From contig NC_080672.1 of assembly GCF_030247195.1 (NCBI RefSeq), forward strand, positions 403,947,037-404,011,036: a stretch of 64,000 nt of DNA, read 5' to 3'. Origin of the DNA: Topomyia yanbarensis (Eukaryota > Arthropoda > Insecta > Diptera > Culicidae). This document shows, piece after piece, positions 25,062 through 36,889 of this stretch (positions are counted from its first letter, which is position 1; the number at the start of each line of letters is the position of its first letter). A program made the position numbers and the translations under genes. The notes below the pieces were generated by a model. That model was not told the origin of the DNA and ran no database searches. It saw only the letters and a list, made by a program, of their open reading frames with translations.

Positions 25062-25860
25062 CTAGAAAGATAATCGATATCCAACCCCAGTCAACGATTT
25101 TGATTTTTAAGACGTTATTTTCTATTGTTTTATTTACATACATATCTGATAGTTCTCGTTTGTCATAATAACGAGCATTTGAAACCATCAATAAAAAGTT
25201 CGCCATTTATTATTGATCTTTGCATACATATAGTGTCCATTTTTTCTACTGTGTCCATAATAGCATACTTTCTCCCACGTACTACTGAATTTTCCCTAAT
25301 CATCGACCACGTGTCTCTTTCTTCACGGCGAACGCTGAACAAAGGCCAACTAAACCTAGAAGATTATTGAAATTAATAAAGGTAGGTAATTGAATATTTG
25401 CTCTGCTCAGCGAAACGCCCAGGTTGATTCCTCGCTTCTCACATTCCACTCCAAATATAGTCCTAATAGAAGTTTAATTAATTTTTCAAATATTTCGTTA
25501 TCTGAGTATTTGCCCACCCCCGCCGAGTCGTTTTATGTTTATTCAAATGAAGTCAATTAAGTTTTTTTTAATTAAATTTTGGCAAATCTCTCCAACCCGG
25601 CAGATAACCCTGCAAAGGAATGTCGGATCAGGAATCAGCGACTATAGCAGCTATTCTTCCCCGTTAGTAGGAGGTATTTATTTTCACTTTTCGCCAATAC
25701 TGCTGCTTGAAAATGGGACTATACTATAGTGTCTAGATTTTTAGGAGGGAAAGTGAAAGCCCGTCTTGTCTATCAGGTAGAAAATCTGCGTAACCGATTA
25801 TACTCCTGGAAAAGAAATTTTTATTATCGAATGGTTTCCCTCGTAGTCGGACACGAGAGA
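25062..25860. other. Intergenic, no gene recognised (left arm)
   Basis: Mirrors 47375-48170. The short frames at 25125-25370 and 47860-48105 differ by several residues between the arms without obvious constraint. A TTTATT at 25820-25825 is the complement of a polyadenylation signal for the dehydrogenase gene on the minus strand. Confidence 0.5.
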
Positions 25861-25871
25861 TGGGAGACTGT

Positions 25872-27423
25872 TCATTTGACTTTCAGCTTCTTTAGATTAT
25901 GCTGCTGACAGTAATCCTGATACCACTTCTCGTACCAGAGAGCCGAGTTGGATACTGCCTTCTCCTCGCCGTAGATAGGTTCATAATCCAGATAGATAGA
26001 CGCTCGAATCCGATTGTACAGCAGAATCGATGACATGTACGAGAGCAGCCCACACGGAGGAAAGCTCAGTTTAATTTTCACAATCGGATTAAGCGCTTTA
26101 ATCAGCAGCTCCAGCAGGAAGGCCAGGAAGAAGGACAGAAACAGTGGAACCTGATACCAGGACGGCCGGAGCTTGAGTGTTTCATTAGCCCGGGATAAAC
26201 GCTGACAGAAGCGGGTGGTATCCTCGATGCCGGACTCGTCCGTAACGAACACCGGGTAGCCAGCGATGTCCTTCGGTTGGCTGGCCAGTGCTTCCTTGGC
26301 CCGGTAGTGCGCCCAGGCCGCATTGCCTGCATACACTAGCTGCTGCTTACCTCCGGGCCCGGCAATCTTTGGAATTTCTCCACCGAAACGCATCGCTATC
26401 CGGATCACGGTCGGCACGAATCGCTGGTCACCCTCACCGAACAGCACCGGTGGTCGAATGGCAATCGTTTTCAGCTTTGCTGTAATTGAAATATACGGGT
26501 TATCGACGATAATGTTCTGCGAAATGAAAGCGTATAAGTTTTCGCACAAAATGCTACGCGGTGGCATTTTGCGCTTGTCTGGACAGTTATGTGGTCGAAA
26601 CAGGTAAATTGGGGGATCCCCATTTGTGCCAGATGGAAATTAGTGAATCGCATTAATTCTATAGCCTTCGGGTATCGCTTAAGGCGTCCGTGGTTTTAGC
26701 AAGTTGTATATGAGAGTGAAATTCTAAATGGACGAAACACAATTATCAAACCTTATCCAACGATTTAGGGGAAGCAAATTTAAGTCAATGCTCTATTGGA
26801 TCGCTAGCATCTATAACGCTAACACACTGCAATCTTACCTCCATTCGCCAGCAACGTATCGTTAGCCTCTAGCACTAAATTCTCCGCCTTCAATTTGGAC
26901 GGTGCGTAACCGGGAATCTGAAACTCACTCTCCTTGCTGGGAACTTTCGTCTTCGGTTCGGTCTGGTTGCAGACAATCGTGAAATTTGCTCTGCCCAGGT
27001 ACGGCGTCATGTGAATCAGGCAATCGCTGGTGAACACCAGCCGCGGGATGTTGTACTTTCGGCACAAATCGATCACCACCTGCGTTCCGTCGACGTTGAC
27101 CCGCTGCAGCTCCTTGTAGTTGGGCGGGAAGTCAAAGTTGATGTAGGCTGCCATGTGAAACACACAATCGACACCCTCGAAGGCGGCCTCAATCTGGCTC
27201 GGTTGGCAAATGTCACCCTCGTACGAAACGACCCGGTGGGTGTCAATGTGGCCTGTGTGATTGAAGGGATTTATTTTTACTACGAATCGAAAGGTTTTTG
27301 TTATATGTCGCTTACCTAAGAAATTTTCGTATGGTTTCAAATCGACGACACGAATTTCGCATACTTTGGAATCACGCTCTTGCAGAATTTTGATCAAATG
27401 TTGACCGAGAAAACCAGCTCCTC
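25872..27423 (-). CDS. 3-beta-hydroxysteroid dehydrogenase-like SDR, left copy (5' partial)
   Basis: Extended short-chain dehydrogenase of the 3-beta-HSD/SDR42E type: NAD(P)-dependent oxidation of a sterol or related lipid alcohol is the family role, the substrate here is unknown. Exons on the minus strand are 27423-27316, 27252-26839 and 26479-25872, with GT..AG introns of 63 and 359 bp. The visible 376 residues begin at the nucleotide-binding GGAGFLGQ motif and include HMAAY, NVDGT, the catalytic Y-x3-K as GYAPSK (about residue 152) and a hydrophobic segment LFLSFFLAFLLELL (about 285-305), suggesting a membrane-associated enzyme. An acceptor AG directly precedes exon 1 as seen, so a short first coding exon of perhaps 5-15 codons lies upstream and was not found. 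The protein is identical to the right copy. Confidence 0.9.
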
Positions 27424-27837
27424 CTGAAAAAAAATAAAGCATACCAATTGTCATTAAAGATTGAAACTGTGAGGTAGGACATCAAAATTTGAATAAGCTC
27501 TGAATTTTTTCTCGTTAGACCTAACATTTCTTTTCTCTTTTTCAAAATTTTCTCTATGAGTTAGACAAATCACGTAGATGTGAAAACAGGAAATTTCCGA
27601 CTTCTAAAAAATGCTAATATAACGTCTACTAAACTGAAAAACTCCACCTTCAATGTTGGAGGCTACACGACTTCACGAATATTTTCTTTAGAATCTTTTT
27701 TTATTGGGCTGACCTGGGAAATATGTCCGAGTATCTTACGGTTTTCTTACAGACGCACACGCTGATACTCCCCGTTTCCCAACACTTTTACGTAACACGA
27801 ACGTTTAAGAATGACGATTATGAAATGTTTTTAGTTT

Positions 27838-28565
27838 GGAAAAAATCATGAAAAAGTGCGTGGAACAAAAATAATTCCACGAACAATGCTCCAAATTTTG
27901 TGATATATCTCATGTAAAAAATTCATTACCATGTTGTATGAAATTTTAAATGATTAGGGATATCAGCTAACTGTTTTACGAGCACGAATGGTCAAACGTG
28001 ACCATTTGTACTAGGAATCATGAACTAGTTTACGAATACATGATTAATATTTTATGATTTCATGAACTATTTCACGAGCAGGAGAGGTAAGTCGTGACTA
28101 TTATACTAGGTAGCATGAACCAGTTCACGAGTACATGAATAATACTGCAAGATTTTATGAACTATTTCATGAGCAAGGATGTTGGATCGTGACTAATATA
28201 TCAAGAATCAGCTCACGAGGATTGAATGGACTCGTAAATAAAATTCCGTGTTCTTTGAAATGTTTTTTGTGCACTAATGTACCTTTGCTTTTATGAATAA
28301 TGTTCATAAAGTTGTAAACTAGCTCATGTATAGAAAATCGATTTGAAAATTACATGGCGGAAACTGTTACTGAAGTTCGCAAAACAAAAAAAAAATATTT
28401 CCAATAATAAAAACGTTATGCGGGCGTCACTGAAGGGAAATTGAACATAATTATAAACCACATGACTTTGTTCATGATCCTGTTTTCGAAACGAAGAAAC
28501 GTGATTGTTCCTGAATTCATGGCATTTTATTCGCGATTTTCGCAATGATTTTTTTCCATGTACAC
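27838..28565. repeat. Dispersed element with 95-bp tandem units, copy 2 (left arm)
   Basis: Units starting at 28015 and 28110 (95-bp step) carry the same boxes as at 4907-5290. The left flank ('attacc' and 'atgattaggga' blocks, 27900-27965) and right flank ('gttcctgaattcatggc', 28507) also match copy 1. The ends look weakly inverted (TGGAAAAAATCATGAA at 27837 against the complement of the stretch ending near 28562). It lies upstream of the dehydrogenase coding exons, possibly within its first intron. Confidence 0.65.
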
Positions 28566-29140
28566 TGCAAGCGTATGAGAAATAACAACACCGATTCTTG
28601 TTTTGGTTTTCAGTTCATTTCAACAGAAAAACTTGAAAAAAGTTTTCTTTTAATTTTGTGAGATTCTCAAACAAAATTATTTTTGATTTTGATTCAAGAT
28701 GCATATCATACCGAAAGACAACAAGGTAGAAACAAAGGACTTAATTACAACAATCTGGGCACAAACGGATAAACCTGAAAACATTGTCTCAGCTTGATAC
28801 AACATCTTTGAAATCCACGCAATGACTCTCAGAGCGTGTAGACGTGTTTTTCAGTCCGTGTAGTGTAGCGTAGTAAAAAAAAAGCTATCCAATCAGCTTC
28901 TAAGGTTATCCTGAGCCTTCTCCGCCTCTTCGAGGTTTCGGATAGTTTTTCTTTGCTTTGCGTTTACGCATTAGTGGCTGTTTGTCTCATCTTATCAGTT
29001 TGCTTGGATACCGTTATAAAGAAAAGATAAATGTCGCTATTATATAACGTTCCTCTTTCTTGGTTCTCCTACTAACGTGCACTGGGCAATAGGGTCGTGC
29101 AAAACTGAATTCCCCTGACAATAACTCGCCTCAAGGTGAG

Positions 29141-30143
29141 ATGGGTTTCGAAACAACTCCCCAGCTCAAGGTATATCCATACTCGGCCACCCGGCCTTAC
29201 GAGATCTTCTTCCGGGCCAAAGACAAAAAGTGCTTGAATTTACTGGATATTTCTCGAGTTCAGAAATATCGGCCGTGACAGAAAGATTGAAAATTCGCCC
29301 TGATAAAATTCGGGTGATGGTAAATAGTTTGAATCAGGCAAATGATATTGCTGGCTACGGATCCTTTACGAAGGAGTACAGAGTATATGTACCAGCGAAT
29401 CAGGTTGAAATAGAGACCGTCGTATCCGATTCGAGTTTGAATTGCGGGGATCTACTGACACATGGTGTTGGCTGTTTTAGTGACTTCGACATGCTTGAGC
29501 CAGTCAAGATACAAAAGTATGCATTCAGCATCAGTAGCAACTGACGGAAAGATATCTCAACTCAGACTCTTATCGGGTGACCTTTGTCGGCTCCGCCCTA
29601 CCTAACTACCATTTCTTTGACAAGGTTCGTCAACCTGTGCGCCTGTTTTGCTATGGGTTATGAACTGTACTGATTGCAAACAACTGGGACACACAACCAC
29701 CAACTGTAGCAATAAGGTTCGCTGTGAGAAATGCTTTGTGACTCATGTGGATGATTTTTGTGGGAGGGATGATGAAAATTTTCTTTACTGTGGGAGAAAT
29801 CCATATAATCTCCCGGCATGTCCCGCGTACAGACAGCGCGAGGAGAAACTGAAGCGACGCTCAGGGATCTTTTGTAGAAATGCTAAAGATAGCTGGTCCC
29901 TACCAATATCTATATTCACTTGTCTATTAACGAGCGCGACTCGGATGAACCCCAGGAGGGGACATATCCTACTGCTCACAGAAGCAATAGAAAAAGTAGG
30001 AACATTTTCGCACCTAAGCCTCGTTGTAAAGGTCAGAAGGCGTCCATTCAAGGCCCTACAAAAATAGCAGTTCGAGGAAGTAGTGGTGCAAAACCGAATC
30101 AAGTAGAGGGATTCCATGAGAAACCGGTCGACTGCGAAATATG
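29141..30143 (+). pseudogene. LINE ORF1 (Gag-like) pseudogene, left copy
   Basis: Translation in shifting frames gives a non-LTR retrotransposon ORF1. It starts MGFETTPQLKVYPYSATRPY (29141) and continues in another frame with IRPDKIRVMVNSLNQANDI and YGSFTKEYRVYVPANQVE (29230-29544). A zinc knuckle C-x2-C-x4-H-x4-C (CTDCKQLGHTTTNC) then appears in the frame from 29648, followed by a second Cys/His cluster (VRCEKCFVTH...DFC) and ACPAYRQREEKLKRR. This nucleic-acid-binding layout is that of I/Jockey-group ORF1. At least two frame disruptions occur and no ORF2 follows. GC-moderate DNA from about 28840 may be its 5' UTR. Confidence 0.85.
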
Positions 30144-30149
30144 ACCAAC

Positions 30150-31505
30150 GTCGATTCGATTTAAAAAAGTTACAGAAAATTTGTTGTTGTTAGGAAAACT
30201 TTTTTTTTTGAAAGCTTCTCCATGATCCAAACACACTGAATATGTTTCTTTTACGTCTTAAAAACGATACATATTAAATTGTTGACATTTTATGATGGGG
30301 AAACGCGAATTACTTTTAAAAAGGGCATAGTTACACGATTTAATTGTTTTTGTTGGAGCAAAATTCCAAATATATAGACAACTATCGCATTTTGTAAGTT
30401 TTTTGTTAAATGCATTTTGATTTAAAATGATACTTGAAATTATATTCTGTAATAAAATGACAGTTTTGTATGTCAATTGGTATGTAATATTTCCCGAAAT
30501 AACGAAAAAACCGCTCTTTTCATGGCGACTATTTTCTTCGCATAAGGAATTCAATAGTTTTCACTACGGGCCATGGCGCGAATAATTCTTCGATACTGCT
30601 GCTGATGCTGACTGTCAATGGGTTTGCTCCAGTACACGAAAGTTGCTCCGGAGCAAAAAATACTTGCTCTTTTTTACTTTGGTTTGAAGAAGAAGGAAGA
30701 GAAGAAGCGAATTCAGGAACGGTTTTATACCTGTTTGCTCCAGAATGCTTCCAGTTTCTCAGTTAAAAGAAAGATGAGATAAACCGATTCACGCGAATAT
30801 CTCACTACTATCGTTCTCTCGCTCGTTTTCCTGCAATGTGCTTTTCCATTATTTTCTGCTTCTGATACTGGTATAACCAAAACGAATTTCCGTCTCTCTC
30901 CCACCATCCATCCAGTTAGAATCGCATCCAGAACAACAGCTAAGCGTGGAACACCATAATTTTTATAAGGAATAATTTCAAGTATTCCTCGCCCAATTCA
31001 CTTTTTATTCGCAAATTCTGATAAGTATCAGTACGGGATCTTTAGTATTCTAAACCTCTCCGGTTATGTCACAGACGTTACCCACCCATTTTTTTTGATG
31101 ATCAATTTTGCATCTGTTCTCTAAACGATTCAAGGTTCCGTTCGAAACATTATGTGCTCGTGTGAAGCGAAGGCGATCGTCATCAATGACAGCGCGTCGG
31201 ATATTCCGCGTGAGTTAAAAATATAATAATTGAAGATGTTGTTGAAGATAATCGAAAAAAACACGATTGGAAAAGAGAAGCAAAAGGAATAAAAAAATGC
31301 TCCGAAGCGCACATATAACCGTCGCACAGCCAAGCAACTATGTCAGCCGAAATGCACAACTTCGATACCATACTCTGGCGACGACGAGGACACTGAAGAA
31401 GTCATTCGCAAGTACTAAACCTGACGCAGCTGCTGAAAAAACATGTTTTTTCCACATTTCTTTCCGCGGTTTTGTGATTGTTCACACCGGGTGTACCCCA
31501 GTAGG
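30150..31505. other. No host gene recognised (left arm)
   Basis: AT-rich sequence with palindromic words such as TTGCTCCGGAGCAA near 30641 and a phrase 'ggttatgtcacagacgttacccacccat' (31062-31090) that recurs at 62503-62530, marking another dispersed repeat end. The frame at 31267-31665 shows no domain. Confidence 0.45.
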
Positions 31506-32030
31506 GGCCCATATTATTGGCTCGAATCAAAACTTGTCGAAATGTCAATTGACGATAGGTTCATCCGGAGTGTTCATTTGTGTTTACATTTTGCTAGCGT
31601 TGCCAATTTTATTTTGTGTCCAGCACCCAATGTGGCTACGCCACATCGCTTTTGCGCGGACTTAAACTAGGGATAGCCCCTATGTTTGAGTAAGCCGGGC
31701 AAACGAGTGGATCACAGGTTCGCTTGCGGCGGGTCGGTGGCCACCTCGCCTAGGCCTCGGTTATGCGGCTAAGCCGCATCGAAATGGTACCCCTTAAGCA
31801 TTCTAACTTGAATCGGTTGTGTCACCGGAGCCGGAATACGAATTAGAACCAGCCAGCATTCCGGCTGAGTTAAACTTGGGAAGTTTAGTAAAATTTAATC
31901 TGGAAATAAAATTTTTTTGGCAACGCTCCAGCACCCCGTTGATTTCACCACCTGGGCGCCAGATTGACGATATGAAATGAACTTTGTTTACTTTCGACAA
32001 GTTTTGATTCGAGCCAACAACATCCAGCCC
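31506..32030. mobile_element. 525-bp element with about 40-bp terminal inverted repeats (left arm)
   Basis: TTGGCTCGAATCAAAACTTG with its neighbours at 31518-31542 is repeated in inverse near 31992-32016. Outside the inverted repeats the 9-mer CCCAGTAGG occurs directly at 31497-31505 and 32031-32039, as expected of a target duplication. The interior includes the GC-rich core shared with the foldback element at 2643-3418. No transposase. The mirror copy is at 41200-41724. Confidence 0.65.
31620..31790. repeat. GC-rich conserved core (left arm, inverted)
   Basis: The complement of this segment contains GATCCACTCGTTTGCCCGG, 'ttactcaaacata' and GCGATGTGGCGTAGCCACAT in the same order and with similar spacing as at 2757-2935. 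It also holds a 'gcggctaagccgc' palindrome (about 31763). Confidence 0.6.
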
Positions 32031-32038
32031 CCCAGTAG

Positions 32039-33725
32039 GCATAAATTCGTTAGGCATACGGACGTTTGGCATACGTACGTTAGACATAAAGAGGTTTGGC
32101 ATAATGGACGTTAGGCATAATATACGTTAGGCATAATGGACGTTTGGCATAATGGACGATTGGTATAATAGACGTTAGGCATAAATTGTCATGTTGATGT
32201 GTCCTTTACGAAAATAACTTTTTGATGGTGACAGAATCGGGTTGTACGAGCGCAAATCTTTGAAATTTTTTGATGTTGTAGAATTACTCTGGAAGCTGAT
32301 AGAACTCGATCAACATTTTATTATTTACAATAGATTTACCTTAAAAAAGCTTAACTCAAATAAAAGATGTAGAATGAATGCACATCGAATGAACGAATAA
32401 GAAAATTGCACATCTCTAAAATGGGTTAATACTCTTGTTTAAATAGGTCTATTTTGTATTAACGTATGAATAACGCACATCAACCCCTTCATGCCCATTA
32501 CTTTTGTAAACATTTTTAAACTGCTAAAACGTTTGATTTAGGCAGAAATTACTCAAAATAACAAGTAAGACCTAAGTAACTGCGTAACCTAAGTAACTGG
32601 TACTATTAGAACTTAGAACTGAAGCTATTTCTATTAGTCTGATATAACTCTGCTGGAGCAGTACTACCAGAGATATTTACAGTTAGCGTTGATAAATAAA
32701 ATTTTGATATATCTTCATTTTTTTCCATTGAAAACTGATAAAACGTATGAATTTGGACCGGCTTCGACTATCTTTTCCTAGTATATAGAATATTGAAAAT
32801 TTTCTAGGAGAAATGTAGCGGAAGGTAAATACTTCCAGCACTGCGAAAGAAGCATCTTTCAAAGCGGGTTTTTCGTGTTTCTTGAACTCTATGAGCACTA
32901 CAAAAAGTTGGGCATGTAAGAGTTAACTTAGATTAGTTTTTCATGCATGCAAGATGAAATTGCCCAAGAAAAAAATACATAACCCTGAAGAACAGCTTAT
33001 GAAAGAAAGAATGATGCATTTTATTATTCGTTCAACGAATATACGAATATTGCTAGTTCTATATTGACTGTCTCCTATATTCTTAAGCACAATGATTGTA
33101 TTTTCGAGGCCATCAGAAATAGAACTACGGAATCTCTTTGATATGAGAGAAAGTTTAATCCTGTACTGTGACGAGTTACCGAAACGAAAAAGGTATCATC
33201 ACAAACGTAGAATCCGTAGCCTAATGTTGATTCTGTACATGACACTGCCAGTTTCCATAGGATTCAAAACTTAATGTCTGTTCATTATTTTTTTTTAAAT
33301 ATTTGTATGCGACTGTATTAGTAATAAATCCAAGAGGCTTGAAATGTGCTTGTACCAAAACTTTTCACTTAAATAAGGGATATTTTCTTCATATCCTCTA
33401 CAGAAAAAATAGAAGAAAAAAACTACACCTGCAAGTGTTAAATATCTCGTATGGTATTTTTCATTTTGGAGCTCTAACTAAAGTTATGCGAAGGTATGGT
33501 ATAGCGTCCTTTTTTTCAAATCTGAAAAAAAACAAGCGGAATCTCTGTAAAAACGAAAGGCTTGTGATTATTTTTATATTTTTGTGAATTATGCCTATCG
33601 TCCATTATGCCTAATGAACATTATGCCAATCGTCCATTATGCCTAACGTATATTATGCAAATGGTCTATTATGCCTAGTGTCCATTATGCCTAGCGTCCA
33701 TTATGCCTATCGTACTCATGCCGCG
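32039..33725. mobile_element. Foldback element with inverted 16-bp iteron arrays (left arm)
   Basis: About ten units of TTAGGCATAATGGACG (15-16 bp, degenerate) fill 32039-32185. About eight inverted units (CGTCCATTATGCCTAA) fill 33588-33722. The 1.4-kb interior is AT-rich and holds a TTAA MITE (32484-32922). No transposase frame is seen. The unit resembles that of the 2643-3418 element (TTAGGCCGAATGNC). The mirror copy is at 39505-41191. Confidence 0.8.
32484..32922. mobile_element. piggyBac-type MITE, copy 2 (left arm)
   Basis: Starts ACCCCTTCATGCCCA (flank TCAA, a decayed TTAA) and ends TGGGCATGTAAGAG followed by TTAA (32923-32926). Internal blocks match 10931-11433 and 61950-62467. Nested within the foldback element. 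Confidence 0.7.
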
Positions 33726-36321
33726 AAATGCAATTTTTAAGATTTAACCTTTTCAACTCCGCAAGGCTACAAAAATGTAGTATGAATTGATTTTCGAGCG
33801 ACTATTGGTCTTGAACCAAGGAAAAACTTAGGAGGATGCAAAGGAATCGAGTTAGGAATCAAATAGGCACATTAAACAATAAATTAAATGGGTACCAAAA
33901 ATAGTAACAAATAATTTACGATTTTCGCACAACAGGTAGTGAAGGGGTGAATAAATTCATGAACTGTCAATTCATGACCGTCCGCTACTTGACCTGCAGA
34001 GCCTATATATTGCTAGATACTTGTTCTAAACTGGGCGGATGGAGCTAACAGGGTATATTTTCAATTCTTTCGCTATTTTATAGGTATATAATGAACTATC
34101 GTTCCCCAGATTTTAAAATCATCGAAAAAAGTACCTTCGCCTTATTAGAATTAGCTTGAAAAATATTTATCCAGGCATAAAATAATTATCACCAAACGTT
34201 GCCAGATGTATAACCTTTCCAACGAGTGCTTGTTTGTCAATATCAGTGCAAAGATACCATAGCAAGAGCTCGCCAAAGAAAACTGACTTTCTTGATCCAC
34301 TCTACTCTACACATAACTAATTGAATTCAAGGAACAGGAATACATCATCTACTGAAAAATTATTTGATAATATCAATTATTTATCAATTTTCAAAAAGAT
34401 ATGTTGGTTACTTAGACAGACGTATAAACGAGTAATGAAAAATCCGTATGTATACCAACTTAGATATTAATTTATTGTTCCAAAATAAAAAAAGAGTTCT
34501 AGACCCTAGGGACGAGCAATTCAAAATTTGTCTCGTTTGAAAGAGGAGCAAATTTTCGGATAGTGAGGACATCAGTGATATTGGATTTGTTTGTGGCAAT
34601 ATTGTTCTACCCCGAGTAAAAATGTTATTCAAATTTAAAATTTGAAATTGGCTACACCTTTCTGTTGTCTTCGGAGGTACTTATTAGCATAACTAGCCCT
34701 TGCTTCTGATACTGTATGTGTAAAAATTAGTCTCAGACAATAGAGGAGCATTTGATTAGTGAGTACTTCAGCAACACTGATTTTTTTTTTGTTTAAATAT
34801 TGCTCTAACAGTGCAATAGTGATATGTCACAGTAGATTAAGGAAGAGGCACACCACAATAGGTCTAAATACTGGTCGCAGTGGTTCGCCGCCTATTAAAA
34901 ATGTCCACTGATTCATCCACCTAAATGTATTTTTGATAACTGTTCATTGGAAAGCAATCATCAAAAGGTATCATCAATATTAAAAAAAATGTTCTAGAAC
35001 CCCCGATAGAACATTTCAAATTTAGCCTTAGATGAAAGAGGAGAATATCAGCCTTCGATTAGCGATTTTATGTTTGCGAAAATGTTGTTCTACCACAGAC
35101 ATGGGGGACAACACTCCATGTGCTACCGTTTGTATTCACTTAACTGTGCTGTATATATTGACGATCCAATTTATAAAACAAAGTGATGCTGTAAAGTTAG
35201 AGGTAGAGCAGATTTTTAATAAATGTAAGTGAAATTTTACTCTACTGTCACCTAATGCGATGTTTTTACCTCTCGGAGTGGGGAGACTGCCGGGAAAACA
35301 ACGAACGCATAACATAAACGTAATGTTAAGACTTTTAAAGTATTCCATTAAGTTTTTGAGCAATCGCCATAAAATTGTTAACAGTTGCATTAGGCGTGCA
35401 AACGTTGACCCCTAACGGTGCACAGTGGCTGGAGACCGGACAAAACCTATGTTTCAAATATTGATATTTTCCATTTTTTCTAGGATTTTTATGTATTGAA
35501 TGCCATATTCTCCAATAATAAGATTTTTAATAGCAATTTAAACATCGCTGTGTCAGACAATTCTAATGAAATTCATTTTCGAAATCACAGTATCTATCTT
35601 CACTTCAAAAACGTGTTGCTCTGTCAATTTTAATCCGATTTGAACACAACTAGTTTCATTTTAAAGGGCATTTAAAGAACTTTGTTGATCATTTCAACAT
35701 ATATATCTAGTCTCAGTTATATCTAATCAGTAAAATAAGATTTATCATATAAATGGTATTATGCTTATAAGAAAGGTTCGATAACACTGTATGGGAAAAT
35801 TTATAACTTTTGACATTAAAAATGAGCTCAGCACCCCAAAATTACCTTAATATATAATATTCAGCCGGATTGGCCAATATTTTTGGTTTTGTTCGACTTT
35901 TGTTCGAAGACCGGCCACTGTGCGGTGGAATGTGTCAAAAAAGTCATGGTAGAAAAAGAACCCTAATAGATCGTTCGCTTAGTAAACTGGAGCGACATTA
36001 TGGAACCATTTCGAATCGACTTTTTCATACAAGCTTGCATACAATAAATCTTTCGTTTCGAGATTCGCAATGCCACCCTTGATCTGCACGTATAGTCTTC
36101 CGAAAATATCCTCCGTCCGTCTCCTTTAAATATCTATTGATTTCAAAAATATTCAGTTCAAGATCTGTGGCTGGAGTTTGGAAAATTAATCACTTTTTAA
36201 ATTGTAATTAAAATGAAATTAAAATAAACAATCTTTCTGTTCAGTAAAAAGAACCGTTTAACCACGAAGAGAGACAAGATAATACCACTCAACCCCTCCT
36301 CTATGCAAAACTTCATGATTT
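33726..36321. other. No gene recognised; interspersed 'gaggagcaaat' repeats (left arm)
   Basis: Three degenerate copies of a block of about 90 bp ('gaaagaggagcaaattttcggat.agtgag.acatcag...gttctaccc') occur at about 34540-34625, 34740-34820 and 35035-35100. The frames at 35032-35232 and 35870-36082 are the same in both arms but show no domain. That sameness reflects low overall divergence rather than coding constraint. Confidence 0.45.
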
Positions 36322-36821
36322 NNNNNNNNNNNNNNNNNNNNNNNNNNNNNNNNNNNNNNNNNNNNNNNNNNNNNNNNNNNNNNNNNNNNNNNNNNNNNNN
36401 NNNNNNNNNNNNNNNNNNNNNNNNNNNNNNNNNNNNNNNNNNNNNNNNNNNNNNNNNNNNNNNNNNNNNNNNNNNNNNNNNNNNNNNNNNNNNNNNNNNN
36501 NNNNNNNNNNNNNNNNNNNNNNNNNNNNNNNNNNNNNNNNNNNNNNNNNNNNNNNNNNNNNNNNNNNNNNNNNNNNNNNNNNNNNNNNNNNNNNNNNNNN
36601 NNNNNNNNNNNNNNNNNNNNNNNNNNNNNNNNNNNNNNNNNNNNNNNNNNNNNNNNNNNNNNNNNNNNNNNNNNNNNNNNNNNNNNNNNNNNNNNNNNNN
36701 NNNNNNNNNNNNNNNNNNNNNNNNNNNNNNNNNNNNNNNNNNNNNNNNNNNNNNNNNNNNNNNNNNNNNNNNNNNNNNNNNNNNNNNNNNNNNNNNNNNN
36801 NNNNNNNNNNNNNNNNNNNNN
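36322..36821. other. Assembly gap, 500 N, at the mirror axis
   Basis: Exactly 500 N. It lies on the symmetry axis of the inverted duplication: left base 36321 corresponds to right base 36890, so the right contig holds 68 bp (36822-36889) with no counterpart. Confidence 0.98.
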
Positions 36822-36889
36822 GCAGAGCTTTTCCACACAGCCGCCTAATTTGAGGGCTTTTGTTTTGTGCAATGACAGGATGTTGACGT

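Noticed and set aside
26102..26485. Additional frames overlapping the dehydrogenase exons on both strands (also 46747-47130)
   Set aside because: Shadows of the GC-rich coding exons in other frames.
31267..31665. 132-codon frame present in both arms
   Set aside because: It overlaps the 525-bp transposon and its inverted repeat. Conservation between arms only reflects their near identity.
32039..33725. Iteron arrays as a CRISPR array
   Set aside because: Units are contiguous 15-16-bp degenerate repeats without unique spacers, in inverted arrays, in eukaryotic DNA.
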